Source: Actinomycetota bacterium
Lineage (GTDB): Bacteria > Actinomycetota > Thermoleophilia > BMS3ABIN01
Length of the DNA stretch: 44,557 bases
Assembly (NCBI GenBank): GCA_023489275.1
Contig: JAMDDD010000001.1
Location: forward strand, 1 to 44,557
Direction of reading: 5' to 3'
Position numbers and translations under genes: made by a program
Part shown: positions 16,039 through 23,307 of the stretch, piece after piece
Layout: every line of letters starts with the position of its first letter
Numbering within the stretch: position 1 is the first letter of the stretch
The notes under the pieces: generated by a model
What the model was told of the DNA's origin: nothing
Databases searched by the model: none
What the model saw: only the letters and a program-made list of their open reading frames with translations

Positions 16039-17526
16039 GTGAAAAAAGAAAATATAATTCTGATATATATCTTAGCGATTTTTGGCATCGTCTTCAGCCT
16101 CATCTCTCTGGTAAATCAATACGAGTTCAGAACGTATGCGCTGGACCTGGGAATGTTCAACCAGGCCTTGTACGACTTCGCTCATCTGAAACTTAATTAT
16201 TTTTCGCTGTACCCAAACGGCACGAGCCTCAATTATTTTGCCGATCATTTTTCGCTGATTACCGTCTTGTACGCGCCTTTTTATTATCTGCTCAGGACGT
16301 ATACGCTGCTGGTTATCCAGATTCTCGCAATCCTCTTTGGGGGCGCCGGCATCTACCAGTTTGCCCGGCACGAGACGAAGTCAAGGTACCTGCCGCTGAT
16401 TGTCATCATTCAGTTTTTCGGCATTTGGGGGATTTATTCGGCGCTGGCCTTTGACTTCCATAACAATGTCGTTGCGGCAATGTTTGTCCCATGGCTCGCC
16501 TTTTGTTATGTCACCGGCAGGCGGAAACTGTTTGTCCTTTTCTTCGTCCTCATTTTGATCTCCAAGGAAAATATGGCCCTGTGGCTGGTTTTCATTATGC
16601 TGGGTCTGATGCTCGGGAGGGGCCTGTCCCGCTGGCGCCGGTTCTTCAGGTTTGAAATCCCTTTGCTTCTGTTTGCCGCCGTTTATTTTGTTTTTGTCAT
16701 CGGGCTCTTCATGCCGGCGCTGGGAAACGATGGCGGCTCGGCCGTGCTGGCGAACCGCTATGCTCCGTTCGGCAATTCCGCGCCCGCCATTGCCGTGGGA
16801 ATCGTCAGTCACCCTGGACAGACTTTGACCGATCTGTTTGAAAGCTCGCCGCCAACCGCCCAGCATGCGGATGACAAGGAAGGCCTGCATGTGATGGTAC
16901 TGACCTCAGGCGGGTTGGCGCTGCTGGCGGCGCCCTCGTACATCGTGATGCTGATTCCGATCTACTTGCAGAAGATGCTGTCCGTTGACCCTGCCCTCTG
17001 GGGAGTCACCGGCCAGTATTCGATTGAATTCGTTCCCATTATTTCTCTGGCCTTCACAGCCCTGCTGGTAAAACTGAAACGGAGAAAACTGGTGGCCCGC
17101 TGGCAATACCCGGCAGCGGTGATCATTATGGTGATGACCTATGGATCACTTTCATATGCGATCGCCAATGGCAAACTGTCAATGTGGAAAAATGATGATA
17201 ATGTCAACCTATTCTCTTCCAGCCACTGGCGTTCGTCTGTTGACGTGTCAGCCGTCAATAGCTACCTGGCCGCCGTTCCTCCTGACGCCGCCATCTCTGT
17301 CAGTTCTTCCCTGGCGCCCCATTTGAGTTTCAGAGATAAAATTTATCAGTATCCGGTTATCAAGGATGCCCAATACCTCGTGTTGATGCAAGACAAGAGA
17401 GACAATTTCGTTGATCCGCGATCGCTGCCGCAAGGGTGGAGATTCCAGGTCGTTGCGCATAATTCATTCGTAGACCCCATCGACGGACAGATTCACCAGT
17501 TTTGGATTTACAAGCGTTCCCCTTAA
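16039..17526 (+). CDS. DUF2079-family polytopic membrane protein
   Basis: 495 residues with about 10-11 membrane helices. The N-terminal part (YEFRTYALDLGMFNQALYDF, then FADHFSLI) and the middle (ALAFDFHNNVVAAMFVPW, ISKENMALWL) are the conserved segments of DUF2079, a family with a GT-C/PMT-like fold. A soluble C-terminal domain of about 110 residues lies outside, ending in FWIYKRSP. The Asp/Glu and His residues in the first loop are candidates for a catalytic site by analogy with GT-C enzymes, which is inference. It starts with GTG at 16039 and stands alone between two decayed genes. Probable role: transfer of lipid-linked sugars to a surface acceptor. Confidence 0.8.
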   Translation: MKKENIILIYILAIFGIVFSLISLVNQYEFRTYALDLGMFNQALYDFAHLKLNYFSLYPNGTSLNYFADHFSLITVLYAPFYYLLRTYTLLVIQILAILFGGAGIYQFARHETKSRYLPLIVIIQFFGIWGIYSALAFDFHNNVVAAMFVPWLAFCYVTGRRKLFVLFFVLILISKENMALWLVFIMLGLMLGRGLSRWRRFFRFEIPLLLFAAVYFVFVIGLFMPALGNDGGSAVLANRYAPFGNSAPAIAVGIVSHPGQTLTDLFESSPPTAQHADDKEGLHVMVLTSGGLALLAAPSYIVMLIPIYLQKMLSVDPALWGVTGQYSIEFVPIISLAFTALLVKLKRRKLVARWQYPAAVIIMVMTYGSLSYAIANGKLSMWKNDDNVNLFSSSHWRSSVDVSAVNSYLAAVPPDAAISVSSSLAPHLSFRDKIYQYPVIKDAQYLVLMQDKRDNFVDPRSLPQGWRFQVVAHNSFVDPIDGQIHQFWIYKRSP

Positions 17527-17673
17527 GCCTCCTTGCTTTGCTGCGCAGCTGACTCCGGCCAGCCTTCATAGGGGCAGATCATTTCTTTTAATGCCGTGGC
17601 GCGATTCGGGGGTTAAGCCAGCCGGGAATTCGGAGAGGCGGCATGATGAAAGGCAAACCGGTTTGAGCCACGT

Positions 17674-17895
17674 TTGTTGCCGCACATGACCCAAGCCTGG
17701 CAGGTCCGCAGAAAAATATTTAAGGCTAAGGTCGCCCTGGAGGCGATCAAGGGCCAGCGGACGATCAACGAGCTCTCCCAGGAGTTCGGCGTCCATCCCA
17801 GCCAGATCGGCATCTGGAAGAAGCAGCTGTTTGAATCCGCCCCCCGAATTATAAGGAAGAGAATTTATGTCAGGTTTGTGATTTCTCAAAAATGA
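17674..17895 (+). pseudogene. IS3-family transposase orfA remnant
   Basis: The frame encodes the N-terminal helix-turn-helix of an IS3-type OrfA: RRKIFKAKVALEAIKGQRTI, then NELSQEFGVHPSQIGIWKKQ and LFESAP. Similarity stops after about 55 codons (near 17843), where a normal protein continues with a leucine-zipper region and a frameshift into the DDE OrfB; here an unrelated 16-residue tail follows. OrfB and recognisable inverted repeats are absent. The likely original start is ATG 17686. The surrounding stretch 17527-18008 contains nothing else I can support. Confidence 0.8.
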
Positions 17896-18008
17896 TCTTA
17901 GGTATTCGAATATGTTTTTTGCAAATGACTTGATAAATAAGTGAGATGATATTAAGCTTGTTTAGCTGTACGGTTAGATTTTGTTGAAGATCTAGGGGGT
18001 GCGGCAAA

Positions 18009-18533
18009 ATGAGGATCAGGATTGCGATTGCGATAGTGATTGCGTTGGCGTTCTCGCTATTATTTGCGGGTACTGCTTTTGCGCAGTCGTCTTTTTGTAG
18101 TTTGTTAAAACTATCGGTCACGGCGGCGCCGGCCGGTAATCCGGTCGATGTATCCGGGACGACAGACGTCTACGGGGACCCGGTCGTCATCACCTGGGAC
18201 GGGCCGCCGATTGCCTCGGTAAAATCTGACGTCACGACTGGCAATTTCGACACCAGCTTTACGGTTCCCGCTGGCGCTGCGCCTGGTTCTCACACTGTGG
18301 TAATTTACGAAGGCGGCGCGGGGGACATTATGTGTCCCGCCACGACTTTCGTCGTGCTTGAAGCCATCTCCGTCCCGCCACCCGTAAATGTCCAGACGAC
18401 GCAAACCACCTCGACGACGGTGGTAAAACCGCCCGCTTCCAGCCTGCCTGTGACCGGGTTCTTTTTGATTCCAGCAGGGGCGCTGATCGCGGGGGGGCTG
18501 GGAATGACCATCTTCGGAAAGCGCCGGCGGTAG
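18009..18533 (+). CDS. Secreted LPXTG-type cell-wall protein
   Basis: 174 residues. Signal peptide about 1-27 (MRIRIAIAIVIALAFSLLFA, then GTAFAQ). The mature part is a single Ig-like beta domain (residues about 33-118: VTAAPAGNPVDVSGTTDVYG, SFTVPAGAAPGSHTVVIYEG) with two Cys, then a Thr/Pro linker. The C-terminus is a textbook sorting signal: LPVTG at 146-150, a hydrophobic helix, and KRRR at the end. A sortase would cut between Thr and Gly and link it to peptidoglycan; no sortase gene is in the window. ATG 18009 is preceded by AGGGGG. Function unknown; surface adhesin or stalk domain is a guess. Confidence 0.82.
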   Translation: MRIRIAIAIVIALAFSLLFAGTAFAQSSFCSLLKLSVTAAPAGNPVDVSGTTDVYGDPVVITWDGPPIASVKSDVTTGNFDTSFTVPAGAAPGSHTVVIYEGGAGDIMCPATTFVVLEAISVPPPVNVQTTQTTSTTVVKPPASSLPVTGFFLIPAGALIAGGLGMTIFGKRRR

Positions 18534-18549
18534 TCAGGTTTTAAACATT

Positions 18550-18564
18550 GGGGCGCCGCGCCCC
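18550..18564 (+). terminator. GC-rich hairpin after the LPXTG gene
   Basis: GGGGCG-CCG-CGCCCC forms a 6-bp GC stem 16 bp after the stop. It lacks a T-run, so its efficiency is doubtful. Confidence 0.35.
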
Positions 18565-18666
18565 TGGAACCGGTGAAGATCAACGCTGCAGCGGTCCCTG
18601 TTTTCGTGTCGCGATCCAATCTTCGATACAATCTCCGTGGGGGAAATCAGGGGAGAAGGCCCAAAC

Positions 18667-18972
18667 GTGAGCAATTATGATGAAATCACCGCGGCCAGGA
18701 TACTGCTTGAATTGCCCGAGCGGGCGTCGATGGCTGAAATAAAGGCAAGTTACCGGAAGCTAATTCGGAAGTGGCATCCGGATAAATGCAAGAAAACTCC
18801 GCAGGCTTGCAAGGAAATGTCAGCAAGAATCAATGCCGCCTACAAACTGATCATGGCCTATTGCGAAGAGTACCGCTTTTCCTTTTCAGAGGAGGAAGTG
18901 CTGGAACATGCCACTGAACAGGATTTATGGGTGGAGCGTTTTGGCAAAGACTCCTCCTGGGGCATGCCGTAA
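18667..18972 (+). CDS. Small stand-alone J-domain protein
   Basis: 101 residues from the GTG at 18667, chosen over the in-frame GTG at 18637 because GGGGAGAAGG lies 7-8 bp before it. The core is a DnaJ domain: helix II YRKLIRKW with the diagnostic HPD at 37-39, then SARINAAYKLIMAY as helix III. The loop between them is replaced by KCKKTPQACKE with two Cys. There is no Gly/Phe region, zinc finger or C-terminal substrate domain; the last 35 residues are acidic (FSFSEEEVLEHATEQDLW). J-domains stimulate DnaK ATPase; here it would act as a free co-chaperone or target one client. Neighbours give no clue. Confidence 0.78.
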   Translation: MSNYDEITAARILLELPERASMAEIKASYRKLIRKWHPDKCKKTPQACKEMSARINAAYKLIMAYCEEYRFSFSEEEVLEHATEQDLWVERFGKDSSWGMP

Positions 18973-19012
18973 TTTGGCACTTGACCCATCACCCGTTTCA
19001 AGTTAAAGTCGT

Positions 19013-20767
19013 CTAATCAACAAAGCTTTCCTGTGTAGCTTCGGCCGGCTGGGTGATTCCCGCCTGGGCTTCATGCCTGTCATGTTCTTCATGATAGTGA
19101 AAGTGGCCACCGCGCATCAGGGAGGCAGCCGCAGCCACGATGCAGGCCAGGATAGCAAACAGAAACGCTTCGTGCAGACCGCTCTTAAACGGCGCCGCGA
19201 TCAGGTTGGGAAAAAACGAGCGGCCGGTGAGGATAGACTGACCGTGGGCGCTGATCGTCCCCAGCACGTGCGGCCCCAGCAGATGCCTGACCGGGTTGTA
19301 GCCAAGAAACGCCGCGAACAGGATAGCCACCGGCGGCAGCTGGCCTGCGCGGCCGGCCACCGCGGCCGGCACCCCCTGAGACATCAGGCCACCGCTTACC
19401 GCATGAGGCAGCGTGCTTGAGAGGCCGGCGATCATCAAGGTAAAGAAAATACCAATGGACAGGACCTGGGCTGAATTCTGAAACGTCAGGTTCATGCCGC
19501 CGCCGGCGCCGCGGTGGGCCATTGGCAGGCTGTTCATCACACCCGCCTGGTTGGGCGAGGCAAACATTCCCATGGAGAGCCCGTTGATAAACAACACCGC
19601 CGCGAACAGGGGGAAGGAAAAGTTTATCGGCAGCATTAGCAGAAACAGGAAGCTCAGGGCGGCGCCGATCATGCCGCCGGACGCAAACGGCCGGGCGCCA
19701 AAACGATCGGAAAGGAATCCGGACGTCGGGCCGGCCACCAGAAAACCCAAAGTGAGTGGCAGCATGTAAATTCCGGCCCAGAGGGGCGTCTGGGCAAAGT
19801 CGTAGCCATGTTCCGGCAGCCAGATCCCCTGCAACCAGATGATTAGCATGAACATCAACCCGCCACGGGCCATAGCTGCCAGAAAAGTTGACATGGTGCC
19901 AAAGGTAAAGGCGCGGATCCTAAACAGCGGCAGGTGAAACATTGGATTCTCAACTTTTTGCTCGATGATGACAAAGACGATCAGAAAGACAACGCCCACC
20001 GCCAGCAGCGTCATCACCAGCGGGCTGGTCCAGCCGGTTACGTGGCTGCCATACGGCTGGATGCCATAGGTGACGGCCACCATCAGGCTGACGAGTCCGA
20101 CCGCAAAGGTGCAATTGCCTAACCAGTCGATTTTTGCTCGTTTCGAGACTCCAAGCTCCTTCAGCATCATGTAAGCCCAGACTGTTCCCAAAAGTCCTAC
20201 CGGCACCGAGATCAGGAAAACCAGACGCCAGTTGATCGCCGCCAGCAGGCCGCCCAGCACCAGGCCGATGAACATGCCGCTGATGCCGACGATGTTATTG
20301 ATTCCGAGCGCCATGCCGCGCTGGTTCTTGGGAAAAGCGTCGGTGATGATCGCCGCGGAATTGGCCATCAGGCAGGCCCCGCCTACGCCCTGCACGATCC
20401 GCAGGACGATCAGGTAGGTGGCGCCGGCGGCTCCAGTCATCCAGTCAATGGTGAGCAGCAGCGAGGCGGCAGTGTAGATGGCAAAGCCCATGTTGTAAAT
20501 CTTTACCCGGCCGTAGATATCACCCAGCCGGCCGAGGCTGACGATAAGGACGCTGCCGACAATCATGTAGCCCAGGATCATCCACAGCAGGTAAAAGCTG
20601 TTGGCCGGCACCAGCGGATCAAGATGGATGCCGCGAAAAATGTCCGGCATCGCGATCAAGGTGATGGAAATATCCAGCGTTGCCAGCAGCACGGCGAGGG
20701 TCACATTTGAAAGCGCAATCCACTTGTAATCAAACCGGCGGTGGATTGCGGTATTTTTCGCGCTCAT
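19013..20767 (-). CDS. DHA2-type major facilitator drug efflux pump
   Basis: 584-residue inner-membrane proton antiporter of the EmrB/QacA type, with about 14 predicted helices. Visible family motifs: GRLGDIYGRVKIYNMGF (motif A), RIVQGVGGACLMANSAAIIT (motif B), and GLVLGGLLAAINWRLVFLI (motif C plus the W-R-x-x-F pair). An insertion before the last helix (about 460-530) forms a larger loop. The C-terminal tail is His-rich (HFHYHEEHDRHEAQAG), unusual for the family. The ATG abuts the stop of marR-like 20768 with no gap, so both are one transcript and the pump is almost certainly repressed by it. Substrate unknown. Confidence 0.9.
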   Translation of the reverse strand: MSAKNTAIHRRFDYKWIALSNVTLAVLLATLDISITLIAMPDIFRGIHLDPLVPANSFYLLWMILGYMIVGSVLIVSLGRLGDIYGRVKIYNMGFAIYTAASLLLTIDWMTGAAGATYLIVLRIVQGVGGACLMANSAAIITDAFPKNQRGMALGINNIVGISGMFIGLVLGGLLAAINWRLVFLISVPVGLLGTVWAYMMLKELGVSKRAKIDWLGNCTFAVGLVSLMVAVTYGIQPYGSHVTGWTSPLVMTLLAVGVVFLIVFVIIEQKVENPMFHLPLFRIRAFTFGTMSTFLAAMARGGLMFMLIIWLQGIWLPEHGYDFAQTPLWAGIYMLPLTLGFLVAGPTSGFLSDRFGARPFASGGMIGAALSFLFLLMLPINFSFPLFAAVLFINGLSMGMFASPNQAGVMNSLPMAHRGAGGGMNLTFQNSAQVLSIGIFFTLMIAGLSSTLPHAVSGGLMSQGVPAAVAGRAGQLPPVAILFAAFLGYNPVRHLLGPHVLGTISAHGQSILTGRSFFPNLIAAPFKSGLHEAFLFAILACIVAAAASLMRGGHFHYHEEHDRHEAQAGITQPAEATQESFVD

Positions 20768-21217
20768 CTAGACTCTTTTCTCATTTAAATTATCAATCAT
20801 TTGCCCGGTTAATCTCACCATCATTTTCTTCTCAGCAGCGGAAAAATTATTGAACAGACGCTGTTCGATGACGCTATGCAAAGCAGGAATCTTTTCACCC
20901 AGCCGCCGCCCCTTTTGCGTGAGACGCAGGATATTCGACCGTTTGTCCTGCTTGTTTTCCGTTCGCTCGATCAGCCCCTTCCGGGTCAGCGCGTCAATGA
21001 TGCCGGTGAGAGTGGCTGCCTTTACCTGCATAGTCTCCTGCAATTCTTTCTGAGTTAATCTGCCTCCCCGATAAACAAAATACAGGACCTGAAACTGGCT
21101 CCTGGCCAAGCCATATGCCTGGAGCTCGTCATCGATATGGTGATTCATCAGCAGATATAGCTGCTTGATGTTTTTAATGAAATTATTTTCAGAACGATTC
21201 ACGAAATCCGGCGCCAT
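20768..21217 (-). CDS. MarR-family transcriptional repressor
   Basis: 149-residue winged-helix dimer. The N-terminal dimerisation helix is followed by the wing-helix core SQFQVLYFVYRGGRLTQKEL, the recognition-helix area VKAATLTGIIDALTRKGLIE, and the wing RTENKQDKRSNILRLTQKG with the conserved Asp-Arg pair (QDKRS). The C-terminal helices complete the dimer. It is the first gene of a two-gene operon with the DHA2 pump. The start codon overlaps a 28-bp perfect palindrome and follows a strong promoter, so autorepression relieved by a small ligand is the expected mechanism. Confidence 0.93.
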   Translation of the reverse strand: MAPDFVNRSENNFIKNIKQLYLLMNHHIDDELQAYGLARSQFQVLYFVYRGGRLTQKELQETMQVKAATLTGIIDALTRKGLIERTENKQDKRSNILRLTQKGRRLGEKIPALHSVIEQRLFNNFSAAEKKMMVRLTGQMIDNLNEKRV

Positions 21218-21243
21218 ATTTAGTTAGGCGCCTAACTAAATAT
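21216..21243. promoter_or_regulatory. 28-bp perfect palindromic operator for the MarR protein
   Basis: Centred between 21229 and 21230, the core TTTAGTTAGGCGCC and its exact mirror give 14 paired positions per arm. MarR dimers bind palindromes of this size and TTAG...CTAA type. It covers the start codon (21215-21217), the predicted transcription start and part of the -10 box, so binding would block both initiation and leader access. Confidence 0.85.
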
Positions 21244-21267
21244 AGGAAAGGCTCAGTGGTATGTCAA
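21239..21267 (-). promoter_or_regulatory. Near-consensus promoter of the marR-DHA2 operon
   Basis: On the minus strand TTGACA (21267-21262) is followed by exactly 17 bp and TATATT (21244-21239). Transcription should start near 21232, only about 15 nt before the ATG, and no Shine-Dalgarno site fits in that leader. The mRNA is therefore close to leaderless. Confidence 0.8.
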
Positions 21268-21290
21268 ACCGGGGGAAAAGAGACAGAAAC

Positions 21291-21323
21291 AACTGCTTTA
21301 CCGGTTGGACCGGTAAAGCAGTT
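21291..21323 (-). terminator. Long hairpin terminator of the YbjQ-like gene
   Basis: A perfect 15-bp stem (AACTGCTTTACCGGT and its complement) with a 3-nt loop. On the minus strand it lies about 40 bp after the YbjQ-family stop and is followed by a T-rich stretch (GTTTCTGTCTCTTTTC). Confidence 0.65.
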
Positions 21324-21364
21324 AGCCTCGGGCCGATATTTGAAAAAAGTTTCTTAAGCCGGCT

Positions 21365-21694
21365 TTACTTTTTCTCGACCGTGACGGCGGTGCCGTAGGC
21401 GGCGACCTCGCTGATCAGGTTGGCGATCTCGTTGCAGTCAAAACGCATCGCGATGACGGCGTTTGCGCCCTTGGCGGCCGCCGCTTCACGCAGGCGGTTC
21501 ACGGCCTGGTCCCGGCTGTCGCTGAGCAGTTTGGTATATCCTTTGGCCTCACCGCCCACGACCGTCCTGAAACTGGCGCCGATGTTCGAAAAGGCATTTC
21601 TGGCGCGCGTTACCAGGCCAAATATCTCGCCCTGCACCTCAACGATTTCGTACCCCGGCAGATCGTTCATTGTGGTTACGATAATGTCATCCAT
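21365..21694 (-). CDS. YbjQ/UPF0145-family protein
   Basis: 109 residues from the ATG at 21694, selected because AAGGAG lies eight bases upstream; the longer frame from 21718 has no such site. Sequence features of the family are MDDIIVTTMNDLPGYEI, GEIFGLVTRARN, ARDQ-like DSRDQAVNRLREAAAAKGAN and AVIAMRFDCNEI. UPF0145 proteins form pentameric rings of swapped beta domains; a heavy-metal-binding role is annotated by homology but not proven. Standalone transcription unit with its own hairpin terminator. Confidence 0.9.
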   Translation of the reverse strand: MDDIIVTTMNDLPGYEIVEVQGEIFGLVTRARNAFSNIGASFRTVVGGEAKGYTKLLSDSRDQAVNRLREAAAAKGANAVIAMRFDCNEIANLISEVAAYGTAVTVEKK

Positions 21695-21813
21695 GCAAAG
21701 TCTCCTTGCTCGTGGCACACATATTGAACGGTATTACTTTTTCTACCGTTTGATTTTTTCCTGCAAGAATAATTTTGCCCGGGATTTTCTTATGAGGGCT
21801 TACCGCATGAATT

Positions 21814-21839
21814 GGGGCGCGCCCTTAAGGGCGCGCCCC
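21814..21839 (-). terminator. 26-bp self-complementary GC hairpin
   Basis: GGGGCGCGCCC, TTAA, then the exact complement gives an 11-bp GC stem. It lies 33 bp past the rhodanese gene's stop on the minus strand. There is no clear T-run on either side, so it may act as a transcript-end stabiliser or a Rho-dependent site. Confidence 0.5.
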
Positions 21840-21871
21840 ATGACGTCAATCAGATATGCAACCTGATTTTA

Positions 21872-22981
21872 CTAGCTTGTGGGGCTTCCGGGAGACTTGC
21901 CGGGAGCCGTGCCGGTAACCGTCGGCAACGAGTTTTTGTCGGCCGAGGTGAACTTGACCCCAACCGTGTTGTTCCAGGTGGCAATGCCGAAGCCGAGGGC
22001 GCCGGTATTGGAATCCTGCTGGCTGATGCCGAGCAGATTGAGCCCGACCGCCACAAATTCCTCCACATTATGACTGTTGCCCACGACCAGGATTTGCTTG
22101 GAACGGTCGATTTTGGCCAAGCTTGGATAAGTATCGCCAACCTTCTTGAACAGATCCTGATAAGGCAGGTTGATGGCGCCCGGAAGATGTCCCTGGTTGT
22201 ATTCCGTGGCGCTGCGAATGTCGATGATAGTGTAGCTTGATTCCGGCTTCTTGTTGATCGTCTGATCACTTGACACATTCAGCCGGCCCGGCATATTGGG
22301 CAGAACCTGCTGCGCCCGCGATACCAGATCTCCTGTGATGCTCGGCAGCGGGAAGGTTCCAGTGGGAACATTCGACGTCTTCTCGAGCGGGAAGGTGTTT
22401 TTATAAGTGGGAGGCGTCTCCACTGTGTTGTAGCCGAGCATGCCAAAATCCAGCCCCTGGATCTTGGGAGCCGGCGTTCCCAGCTGACCGGTTTGGGCCA
22501 GGTAGACGATGACAGGGGTGGCGATGCTCTGCGTGTGCGCCGTGTAGCAATGATCCACGATCGTCTTGTTGGTCTGTTTGGCCAAGGCGGATTTGAGGGT
22601 GGCTATGCTGGTGGGTTCTGCCATAGTCTTGTAAGGGATATTGATTGCCCCCGGAATATGGCCCGGGGATGAGCTCGACGCCGTCGAGTAGTCTTTGGCG
22701 CTGCGGACATCAAGCACCAGGGGAGCGTCACCCGGCTTGCTGGTTGTCATAAGTTTGTTAAGGTCAGTGGCAGAGATAGTTTTCTGGTCGGTTTGGGAAT
22801 TCATAAAACCGTTCATAAAACTGGCGATCTTGTCGAAAGCTGTTTGCTGAACGGCGGTAGTGGCCGGCGGAGTCGTCGATGACGAGCTGCCGCAACCGCT
22901 TGCGATGGCCAGGAATCCCGCAAATATCAGCAGGGCTGCTGCCCCCAGCAACAATCTCCTGACCCTTCTGTGTCCACTCAT
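21872..22981 (-). CDS. Two-domain rhodanese lipoprotein
   Basis: 369 residues from the ATG at 22981, which AAAGGAGA precedes; the upstream in-frame ATG at 23017 is less likely. The signal peptide has a basic start (MSGHRRVRRL) and a lipobox ASGC with Cys30. Domain 1 (about 80-195) is a rhodanese fold with LVLDVRSAKDYSTA, GHIPGAINIPY and the active Cys in VDHCYTAHTQS; the usual C-x5-R loop has Gln instead of Arg. Domain 2 (about 245-345) has TIIDIRSATEYNQGHLPGAI, but its loop reads VVGNSHNVEE, so the catalytic Cys is absent. Surface sulfur carriage, with domain 2 as a binding or structural partner, is the inference. Confidence 0.85.
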   Translation of the reverse strand: MSGHRRVRRLLLGAAALLIFAGFLAIASGCGSSSSTTPPATTAVQQTAFDKIASFMNGFMNSQTDQKTISATDLNKLMTTSKPGDAPLVLDVRSAKDYSTASSSSPGHIPGAINIPYKTMAEPTSIATLKSALAKQTNKTIVDHCYTAHTQSIATPVIVYLAQTGQLGTPAPKIQGLDFGMLGYNTVETPPTYKNTFPLEKTSNVPTGTFPLPSITGDLVSRAQQVLPNMPGRLNVSSDQTINKKPESSYTIIDIRSATEYNQGHLPGAINLPYQDLFKKVGDTYPSLAKIDRSKQILVVGNSHNVEEFVAVGLNLLGISQQDSNTGALGFGIATWNNTVGVKFTSADKNSLPTVTGTAPGKSPGSPTS

Positions 22982-23307
22982 TTGTTCTCCTTTCTTCAAA
23001 TTGAATAAAGCGGACATATTCTGTAGTTAATAGTGCCTGGTAAAGCCGGCAGGTATTGCCGGTGCGAAAAACGGCATCGTAAGACGATGCTGAAGAAACA
23101 AAAAGATGGGTGCGCCCTAAAACGCCTCAATCGAAGAACCCCTCGCTAGTCCGGAGAAATTATAACAAAATATTTACAACGTAGATGGGAAAAGTCAATG
23201 AGCCCCGGCTCGCGCCCTTTTTCCTGAACAATTTGGGGAAGAACCGGCATATCCTCTTTTTGGGATCCGGCCGGAAACAATCAAAAAATGCCAGAAGTTA
23301 TTATTTA
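22982..23307. other. Divergent intergenic region with two hairpins
   Basis: No gene is supported in this 326-bp stretch between divergent genes. Two hairpins are visible: GCCGGCA/TGCCGGT around GGTAT (23045-23063) and GCATCGT/ACGATGC around AAG (23074-23090). The -10-like TATAAC at 23161 lacks a good -35. The region from 23185 is open in frame with the downstream gene, but reads unlike a protein before 23308. Confidence 0.4.

Noticed and set aside
23185-23307. Upstream extension of the GH114-like gene
   Set aside because: The 41 extra residues have no Shine-Dalgarno and would bury the signal anchor; MLRLGKKLILYLF is a normal start.
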